Assembly (NCBI GenBank): GCA_049509675.1
Contig: JBEKZQ010000289.1
Coordinates: 1-11,946 of the forward strand
From: JBEKZQ01 sp049509675
GTDB lineage: Bacteria > Planctomycetota > Planctomycetia > Pirellulales > Thermoguttaceae
Direction of reading: 5' to 3'
DNA length: 11,946 nucleotides
The position numbers and the translations under genes are program-made. The notes under the pieces are model-generated. The model had not been told where the DNA came from, made no database searches, and saw only the letters and a program-made list of their open reading frames with translations. Shown in pieces: positions 6,906-11,946 of this stretch; the first letter of the stretch is position 1, and each line of letters opens with the position of its first letter.

Positions 6906-7904
6906 TCACTGCACGAACTGTTCTTCCTCTTCCTCGCTGTGCGTGGTGATATCGCCGGCGTCTTCCAGGCGGCGGATCACGTCCACGATTTGCTGCTGCG
7001 CCTGTTCGACGGACGACAGGCGCACGGGACCGAGGTATTCCATTTCTTCGCGCAGCATTTCGCTGGCGCGTTTCGACATGTTGCTGAGGATCTTGCTCTT
7101 GAGATCCTCGCTGGCCCCTTTCAAGGCCATGGCCCACTGCGAGCTCTCCACGTTCTTCAACAGCGTCTGGATGTCGCGGTTGCCCAGCTTGGCGATGTCC
7201 TCGAAGACGAACATCAGGCGGCGGATCTCCTCGACCAGGTCGGGATCCTCTTGCGACAGGTTCTCCAGCAGGTTGCGCTCGGTGGCGCGGTCGATGACGT
7301 TGAGGATCTCCGCCACGTTCGCCACGCCGCCCGCGTTCTCATACTGCTGGGTCATCACGCTGGACATGCGTTGTTCCAGGCCCCGCTCCACTTCCTTGAT
7401 GATCTCGGGACTGGTTTGCCCCATGTTGGCCACGCGGCGGATGACGGCCAACTGGCGGTCGGCGGGCAGGCCGCTGATGATCTCGGCCGCCCGCGGCGGC
7501 GACAGGTGCGAGAGGATCAGAGCGATCGTCTGCGGATGCTCGTCGATGATGAAGGTCAGCAGGTTTTGGCTGTCGATCTTTTGCAGGAAGCCGAACGGCA
7601 GGGCCTCGATCGACTGGCGGACGTTGTCCAGCGTGGTGCCGGCCCCTTTGCCCAGGGCCCGCTCGACGAGTTGCCGGGCCACGTCCAGTCCACCCGTCCG
7701 CATCGACAGGCCGGTCGGATTGGCCGAGGCGAAATCCTGGATTACCGTCTCCTGCTCCTCGCCCGTGACGCCGTTGAGCTTGGCGATCTCGATGGTCACC
7801 GCCTCCACCTGCTTGGGCTCGAGTTTGCCCAGCAGTTGCGCAGCCTGGTCGTCGGGCAGACTCATCAATAAGACGGCGGCTTTGCGAATCTCGAGCGTGG
7901 CCAT
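6906..7904 (-). CDS. fliG: Flagellar motor switch protein FliG
   Basis: This 332-residue protein has the usual FliG length and all three domains. FliG forms the ring of the flagellar C-ring that binds FliF through its N-terminus and contacts the MotA stator through its C-terminus, giving torque and direction switching. Visible landmarks are the N-terminal RKAAVLLMSLPDD, the MRTGGLDVARQLVERALG segment, the middle-domain EHPQ motif (122-125, EHPQTIALILSHL), the GGVANVAEILN segment (192-202), MFVFEDI (231-237), and the C-terminal torque helix (ALKGAS at 260-265, SNMSKRASEMLREE, GPVRL). The acidic pair of that helix is Glu-Glu rather than the enteric Asp-Asp, a conservative change. A poly-Glu tail ends the protein. 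ATG 7902-7904 has GGAG 11 bases upstream. No other flagellar gene is in the window. A sigma-28-type promoter lies just upstream. Confidence 0.97.
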   Translation of the reverse strand: MATLEIRKAAVLLMSLPDDQAAQLLGKLEPKQVEAVTIEIAKLNGVTGEEQETVIQDFASANPTGLSMRTGGLDVARQLVERALGKGAGTTLDNVRQSIEALPFGFLQKIDSQNLLTFIIDEHPQTIALILSHLSPPRAAEIISGLPADRQLAVIRRVANMGQTSPEIIKEVERGLEQRMSSVMTQQYENAGGVANVAEILNVIDRATERNLLENLSQEDPDLVEEIRRLMFVFEDIAKLGNRDIQTLLKNVESSQWAMALKGASEDLKSKILSNMSKRASEMLREEMEYLGPVRLSSVEQAQQQIVDVIRRLEDAGDITTHSEEEEEQFVQ

Positions 7905-7939
7905 GCGAGAAAAGCTCCGGGCGCAGATGGTCTCTATCT

Positions 7940-7965
7940 GTATCGGCAGGGAAGCGCCGGCTTTA
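7940..7965 (-). promoter_or_regulatory. Predicted sigma-28 (FliA/SigD-type) promoter for fliG
   Basis: Read on the minus strand, TAAA (7962-7965) is followed by 14 bases and then GCCGATAC (7940-7947). This matches the flagellar sigma factor consensus TAAA, 14-16 bases, GCCGATAT/A at all four -35 positions and the first seven -10 positions. Transcription would start near 7933 and give a leader of about 30 bases before the fliG ATG. The placement in front of a flagellar gene raises confidence. No start-site data are available. Confidence 0.7.
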
Positions 7966-7977
7966 CCAGCGTTTTAT

Positions 7978-8132
<155 letters not shown>

Positions 8133-8139
8133 TTGCCGG

Positions 8140-9540
8140 TCAACTGTTCCGCGCGGCCCAACGGCGAAAGACGGCCAGCGGTTGATACTCGGGCAGATCG
8201 CCGCGCCGGGCCGGCACGAGGATCGGACCGTTATGATAGCGGACCTCGCAGAGGATCTGGTCGGTGCCCAGAATCTCGCGGCCTTTGCTGGTCAGTTCCA
8301 TGCGGACCAGGCCCTGCCCGCGCTTCCACTGCCGCGAATAGTTCTTCGCGTCCAGGATCTTCAGGGAGCAGGGCCACTCGGCGGTGGCCAGGTAGGCGCC
8401 GGCGCAGATGCCCACGTAGCCGCCGCCGCGCTGGATGAACTCGCGCACCCGCTGGCGGTCGATCTGGCCCAGCGATTCTCCCTGGCGCGTGCCGCTTCCG
8501 CCGGGGAAGAGAATGACGTTGAAGTGCGCCAGGGCGCCGGCGTTGATCTCCTCCGGCCCCAGGGGAAGGACGGTGGCCTGCGGCAACCGCTGCATCTCGC
8601 CCAACAGGTGCTGCATCCCTTTTCGGGTCCCCGGCCCGGCGTACACTGCCAGGCGGACCGGGTCGCCGTCGGCTGCGGGGTCGGCCACCGAGTCGATCGA
8701 CACCCGTTGGTCGATCATTTCCAGGTGCCGCAGCAGGGCGTGCAGCATGATGCGATGCTGCCGGATGCGCAGGGCCAGAGGCTGGTCGTCGCTGGTGGTG
8801 GCGGCCACGATCAGGTGGGGACTGTCCCAATTCGGGCACCAAGCTCCGCTTGGTCGCGACGAAAATGGGACCGGGTACCCCCTGGGTGCCTTCGCAACGC
8901 TCGATGTGATTCTTGCTTCGGCATCTAGGGCCCCGACCGACATGAGATGACGGGTGCCACGGTTGGCTCGCCCAACCGTGTTTCCAGCACTGCTGGACAA
9001 GCCGGGCACCGACCGGAGGTTGGTCGTGGCACCCAACGTGTCAACCAAGCATGGTTTGGGCACTAGTACAAAACTTTTCCGCGTATCGTCGATGGTCGCA
9101 TTGACCGCCCCAAGCATGGCGGCCGCCGCAGCCTGCGCCTGGCTGCCGCCGCTGGTGCTGAGACGGCTGCCGGCGCTCTCGGGGTCTATGGCTTGGAAGC
9201 CGGTCCCCTCGCGCAAATCGACGATCCATTGAGCCTCGGCCGGGGCTGCCGCCTCGCCGCGCAGGAACACGACTCTACCCCGCACCAACGGCCAATGGCG
9301 GACCTCGGCCGCGGCCCACGCTGCGGCCGACTGGTTGCCCTCATCGGCGACCACGACAACGATCGGGCCGGCGGCGCAGCCCGCGTCGGACGCATCGCCA
9401 AAACTGGCCCAAGCGGCGGCGGGAATGCCGCGAACGGGCGCCAAGAGGATAAGAGCGGGCCAGGCCGCCCATGCGAACACCGCCAGCCACGGCCACCAAC
9501 GTGCCGGTCGCGCTGCCCTTAGATCGCCCATGCCGGACAC
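8140..9540 (-). CDS. Membrane-anchored glutamine-amidotransferase-like (BPL_N-type) protein, possibly decaying
   Basis: This 466-residue protein starts at ATG 9540 with AAGGAG eight bases upstream. Residues 15-35 form one membrane segment. Residues about 60-163 and 242-278 resemble the M14/AspA-type deacylase half of a two-domain planctomycete family. The expected zinc and catalytic residues look lost: DLREG at 108-112 where DLHEG is usual, no HGxE near ADEGNQSA (65-72), and VAATTSDDQPL where a Glu is expected before TTS. Residues about 164-241 are encoded by a repeat-derived insert. Residues 296-460 form a class I glutamine-amidotransferase-like domain of the biotin-protein-ligase N-terminal type (BPL_N): LAVYAGPG, FPGGSG (345-350) and GICAGAYLA with nucleophile C379, then H436. 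The protein stops at RWAARNS, where relatives as I recall them continue about 60-80 residues to a SPHPE-like motif. The stop lies eight bases from a repeat. Confidence 0.75.
   Translation of the reverse strand: MSGMGDLRAARPARWWPWLAVFAWAAWPALILLAPVRGIPAAAWASFGDASDAGCAAGPIVVVVADEGNQSAAAWAAAEVRHWPLVRGRVVFLRGEAAAPAEAQWIVDLREGTGFQAIDPESAGSRLSTSGGSQAQAAAAAMLGAVNATIDDTRKSFVLVPKPCLVDTLGATTNLRSVPGLSSSAGNTVGRANRGTRHLMSVGALDAEARITSSVAKAPRGYPVPFSSRPSGAWCPNWDSPHLIVAATTSDDQPLALRIRQHRIMLHALLRHLEMIDQRVSIDSVADPAADGDPVRLAVYAGPGTRKGMQHLLGEMQRLPQATVLPLGPEEINAGALAHFNVILFPGGSGTRQGESLGQIDRQRVREFIQRGGGYVGICAGAYLATAEWPCSLKILDAKNYSRQWKRGQGLVRMELTSKGREILGTDQILCEVRYHNGPILVPARRGDLPEYQPLAVFRRWAARNS
8817..8881. repeat. Imperfect palindromic repeat of the GGGGACTGTCCC type, inside the CDS
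   Basis: The left arm begins GGGGACTGTCCCAATTCG (8817-8834). The right arm CGAAAATGGGACC then GGGTACCCC (8860-8881) is its approximate reverse complement. At the centre is a perfect hairpin ACCAAGC / GCTTGGT with loop TCC (8838-8854). The reverse complement of the right arm closely resembles 7978-7999 upstream of fliG, so this is a second repeat family shared by the two loci. It lies within the amidotransferase-like gene and is translated on the minus strand. Confidence 0.7.
8818..9051. repeat. Compound repeat insert within the amidotransferase-like gene
   Basis: About 234 bases, or 78 codons, interrupt the homologous part of the protein between SFVLVPKP and HLIVAATTS without a stop or frameshift. 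It contains, left to right, the palindrome at 8817-8881, an imperfect inverted repeat TGCCTTCGCAA / TTGCTTCGGCA (8887-8897 and 8913-8923), a 61-bp-family element (8954-9009), and a further GGTGCCAC-like inverted stretch (about 9004-9035). The exact edges are estimates from where the protein stops looking family-like. Confidence 0.6.
8954..9009. repeat. 61-bp palindromic element, copy 2 (shortened, inside the CDS)
   Basis: It begins GTGCCAC, followed by a perfect hairpin CACGGTTGG / CCAACCGTG with loop CTCGC (8958-8980). The second hairpin has CACTGCTGG and loop ACAAG (8988-9001), but its 3' arm reads CCGGGCAC instead of CCAGCAGTGGCAC, so about five bases are missing. It aligns directly with the reverse complement of the copy at 8007-8067. 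It is translated on the minus strand as VPGLSSSAGNTVGRANRGT. Confidence 0.8.
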
Positions 9541-9638
9541 GCGTGTTGCTCCTTCAGGAACAGCTTCGACCGTTTCGGGCCCTCTTTGCTATTGAACCCC
9601 GCAGAATTCGTGGCGGCGGCGGTGAGGGCGTGCCCAGC

Positions 9639-9664
9639 GCGCGGATTCTCCGGCGAAGCCGCGC
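9639..9664. terminator. Hairpin in the spacer downstream of the macB-like gene
   Basis: GCGCGGATTC pairs with GAAGCCGCGC around loop TCCGGC, ten positions with one mismatch. It lies about 77-102 bases beyond the macB-like stop codon on the minus strand and about 100 bases upstream of the 9540 start. There is no T-run, so termination is only a possibility. The rest of the 9541-9740 spacer shows no gene and no convincing promoter, only the AAGGAG ribosome binding site of the next gene. Confidence 0.35.
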
Positions 9665-9740
9665 AGCGTAGGGTTTGCACGGTTTGCCGCCGCGCACGGT
9701 TAGGCCGAGAAGGCGGAGGCTGCGGTCGTCGATCGCTCGC

Positions 9741-11946
9741 CTACTCGTAGCGCAGGGCTTCGATCGGGTCCAGCCGCGAGGCCTTCCAGGCGGGGTAGAA
9801 GCCGAAGACGATGCCCACCGTGGCCGAGACCGCCACGGCCGCGACGATGGCCGAGAGCGAGGGCTCGGTGGGACAAACCCTCATGTGCCGCACCAGCATC
9901 GACAAACCGCGGCCGAAGCCGATGCCGATGGCACCGCCCACCAGGCACAACACCACGGCCTCCACCAGGAACTGCTTGAGGATGTGGTGGCTGCGGGCGC
10001 CGACGGCCATTCGCAGGCCGATTTCCCGCGTCCGCTCGGTCACCGACACGAGCATGATGTTCATGATGCCCACGCCGCCGACCACCAGCGAGATGCCGGC
10101 CACGGCCAGGAGCAGGACGGTCATGACGGCCGATTGGGTGCTCATGGTCTTGGTGATTTCGGTCATGTCGCGGATGTTGAAGTCGTCGACTTGCCCGCTG
10201 CGGATGCGATGCCGCTCGCGCAACAGATCGGTGATCTCGTCGATGGCCTGGGGGATCTGCTCCGTGGAGGCCGCCTTGACGAGGATCTGGCTGACGTTGA
10301 CGAACCGCACCGGCTGCGGGGTGTCCTGCGCGGCGGTCGTCGAGGCGGCCGGATAAATGGCCGTGGCGGTTGGATAGACGTTGCTCAGCGTAGCGGCGGT
10401 CGAAGTCGCAGCGGTTGCCGTAGACGTGGCATTGGTGTTGGTCGAACCGCTGCCGGTCACGCGGTACTTGATCGTGGTCCAGGGCGCGAGGATGATGTCG
10501 TCCTGGTCCATGCCCACCATGTTGGAGCCCTTGGCGGAAAGCACGCCGATCACGCGCAGGGAGACGTTTTGGATGCGAATCTCCTTGCCGACGGGCGATT
10601 CGCCCTGAAACAACTCCCGCTTGATCGTGGCGCCGACCACGCACACCTTGCTGCCGCTGAGCACGTCGCGATCGGTGAACATGCCGCCCTCGAGCATGTC
10701 GTCCCAGTCGCGCACGTCGAGATAGGCGGGCGTGGTGCCGTAGATACCCATCGGCACCCAGTTATGGTTGCCATAGATGACCTGGCCGCTGGCACGGACG
10801 ATGGGGGCCACGTCGGAAACGGCCGGGCATTGCCGGGCGACCTCGTCGCCGTCCTGCGGGGTGAGGGTCAACACGCTGCCGGCGCCGAAGCTCACGCCGC
10901 CGCTGGTGGCCGCCCCGGACTGCAAGAGCAGGTTGTTGGCCCCCATGCTGGCGATCGTCTTCTGCAAGGCGATTTTCGCACCCTGGCCGATCTCGGCCAC
11001 GGCAATCACCGCGGCCACGCCGATGATCACGCCCAGGGCGGTCAGGGCCGAGCGCATTTTGTTCCGCCGCAAGGCGCTCAGGGCCGTGCGGAAGGTGGGC
11101 GGAATCAACGAGGAAAGCGAGGCGGCCGCCAGTTTCGGCCCCGCCTCGCTGTACACGGACCCTTGGCCGGCGACCGCCGCGGGGGCCGGCCGCGGTGCTG
11201 CTTCCGGCAAAACGGCCCCCTCCGCTTGCAAGGCGCCGGTCGGCGACGGCGCCAATCCGGGCTCTGTCAGAACGGGAGCGGAAACCAGGTTTTCCTGTTC
11301 CATGCCGGGTTTGGGTGCCACGGTGGGCTTGCCCAACCATGCACTGGGCACTGCTGGACAAGCCAGCAGTGGCACCCCGCCGTTGCCGTTGCCGTCGCCG
11401 TCGCCGTTGAGATGCTCGTCAGCCGGCCGCCACGCCGGTTTGCGGGTCTCGTCGCCCTCGATCAGCCCGTCGCTGATGCGGATCGTGCGGTGCGCAAAGG
11501 CCGCCACGTTGGGATCGTGCGTGACCAGGACCACGGTGATCCCCTCGGCGTTGAGCTGCTGGAACATCTCCAGGATCTCGACGCTGGTATGCGAGTCGAG
11601 GTTCCCCGTCGGCTCGTCGGCCAACACCAGCGAAGGCCGGTTGACCAGGGAACGGGCGATAGCCACGCGCTGTTGCTGCCCGCCGGACATCTGCGACGGC
11701 TCGTGGTCCATGCGGTCGCCCAGCCCGACGCGCTCCAGCAGCAACTGCGACCTGCGCCGGGCCTCGCCGCCGGGCGGCCGGCGGGGCGAGTAGTCCAGCG
11801 GCATGGCCACGTTCAACAGCGCGCTGGTGCGGGCCAGCAGATTGAAACTCTGGAAGACGAACCCCAGCTTGGCCGTCCGCACCAACGCCCGCTGGTTGGG
11901 CGTCAACTGGCTCATCTCCTCGCCGTCGAACCAGAACTGCCCGGAA
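9741..11946 (-). CDS. macB: MacB-type ABC transporter, ATPase fused to FtsX-like permease (5' end outside window)
   Basis: The gene runs off the right edge; the frame is open to 11946, and Walker A lies outside. About 734 residues are visible. MacB-type proteins work as dimers in the inner membrane and use ATP to drive periplasmic export with an outer partner. The ATPase part shows GQFWFDGEEMSQL, the Q-loop FVFQSFNLL, the signature MSGGQQQRVAIARSL, Walker B LVLADEPTGNLD and the H-loop VTHD. A linker of about 110 residues (11100-11440) is Pro/Ala/Gly-rich and includes an Asn/Asp-Gly repeat and a translated palindromic element. The permease follows: TM1 in ALRRNKMRSALTALGVIIGVAAV, a periplasmic domain, then three C-terminal membrane segments (VLLLAVAGISLVVGGVGIMNIMLVSVTERTREIG to the closing DPIEALRYE). 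The periplasmic domain carries a Thr/Ala-rich insert at about 10321-10450. The visible part is already longer than E. coli MacB (about 650 residues). No MacA-like partner is seen here. Confidence 0.93.
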   Translation of the reverse strand, partial: SGQFWFDGEEMSQLTPNQRALVRTAKLGFVFQSFNLLARTSALLNVAMPLDYSPRRPPGGEARRRSQLLLERVGLGDRMDHEPSQMSGGQQQRVAIARSLVNRPSLVLADEPTGNLDSHTSVEILEMFQQLNAEGITVVLVTHDPNVAAFAHRTIRISDGLIEGDETRKPAWRPADEHLNGDGDGNGNGGVPLLACPAVPSAWLGKPTVAPKPGMEQENLVSAPVLTEPGLAPSPTGALQAEGAVLPEAAPRPAPAAVAGQGSVYSEAGPKLAAASLSSLIPPTFRTALSALRRNKMRSALTALGVIIGVAAVIAVAEIGQGAKIALQKTIASMGANNLLLQSGAATSGGVSFGAGSVLTLTPQDGDEVARQCPAVSDVAPIVRASGQVIYGNHNWVPMGIYGTTPAYLDVRDWDDMLEGGMFTDRDVLSGSKVCVVGATIKRELFQGESPVGKEIRIQNVSLRVIGVLSAKGSNMVGMDQDDIILAPWTTIKYRVTGSGSTNTNATSTATAATSTAATLSNVYPTATAIYPAASTTAAQDTPQPVRFVNVSQILVKAASTEQIPQAIDEITDLLRERHRIRSGQVDDFNIRDMTEITKTMSTQSAVMTVLLLAVAGISLVVGGVGIMNIMLVSVTERTREIGLRMAVGARSHHILKQFLVEAVVLCLVGGAIGIGFGRGLSMLVRHMRVCPTEPSLSAIVAAVAVSATVGIVFGFYPAWKASRLDPIEALRYE
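11315..11375. repeat. 61-bp palindromic element, copy 3 (inside the macB linker)
   Basis: The terminal repeats GTGCCAC and GTGGCAC lie 61 bases end to end, the same length as the copy at 8007-8067. The left hairpin is CACGGTGGG / CCAACCATG around CTTGC with two mismatches. The right hairpin is a perfect CACTGCTGG / CCAGCAGTG around ACAAG (11349-11371). On the minus strand it encodes VPLLACPAVPSAWLGKPTVA in the linker between the ATPase and permease domains, and the first base of its minus-strand GTG coincides with a codon start. Confidence 0.87.
11379..11408. repeat. Five-unit hexanucleotide repeat in the macB linker
   Basis: Five consecutive GCCGTT or GCCGTC units lie three bases from the palindromic element. 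On the minus strand they encode alternating Asn/Asp and Gly (NGDGDGNGNG). The array is in frame, so changes in unit number would lengthen or shorten the linker without breaking the protein. Confidence 0.9.

Noticed and set aside
10319..10450. Frameshift or foreign segment in macB
   Set aside because: The Thr/Ala-rich stretch is unusual, but the frame is intact and family motifs continue on both sides, so it is an insert rather than an error.

Overview
The window is GC-rich, gene-dense bacterial chromosome and most resembles a planctomycete (Pirellulales-like). This rests on the style of the predicted proteins (a signal peptidase I with a CPTCG-type insert, a Tex protein with a long Pro/Arg-rich tail, large secreted proteins of unknown function) and on the abundance of short nested palindromic repeats between and inside genes. 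The taxonomic call is inference; there is no rRNA or marker gene to settle it.

Left third, plus strand: the 3' end of tex (an S1-domain RNA-binding protein), a 60-bp tandem-palindrome repeat, then a tight three-gene cluster. The cluster holds a small cytoplasmic unknown (1172-1657), a membrane-anchored unknown with a TonB/TolA-like SxxxH motif in its N-terminal helix (1664-2428), and a polytopic signal peptidase I (lepB, 2464-3459). A small minus-strand unknown (3477-3770) converges on lepB. After an AT-richer spacer comes a plus-strand metallophosphoesterase (4048-4860).

Right two thirds, minus strand: a 593-residue secreted unknown (4949-6730) with a strong ribosome binding site, the flagellar motor switch gene fliG (6906-7904) behind a convincing sigma-28-type promoter, a repeat-filled spacer, a membrane-anchored glutamine-amidotransferase-like protein (8140-9540), and a MacB-type ABC ATPase/permease fusion (9741 to beyond the right edge). 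The genes do not form one pathway. fliG has no flagellar neighbours here.

The most unusual content is the repeats. A 61-bp element built from two hairpins with complementary loops occurs three times: once in the spacer upstream of fliG, once inside the amidotransferase-like gene, and once inside the MacB linker. The last two are translated without breaking the reading frame. Inside the amidotransferase-like gene the element is part of a compound insert of about 234 bases (about 78 codons). That gene also lacks the catalytic residues expected in its N-terminal half and seems to lose its 3' end where another repeat begins, so it may be a decaying gene. Two further repeats of unrelated sequence (1065-1124 and 4882-4934) share the same design: two copies of a short palindrome in tandem.
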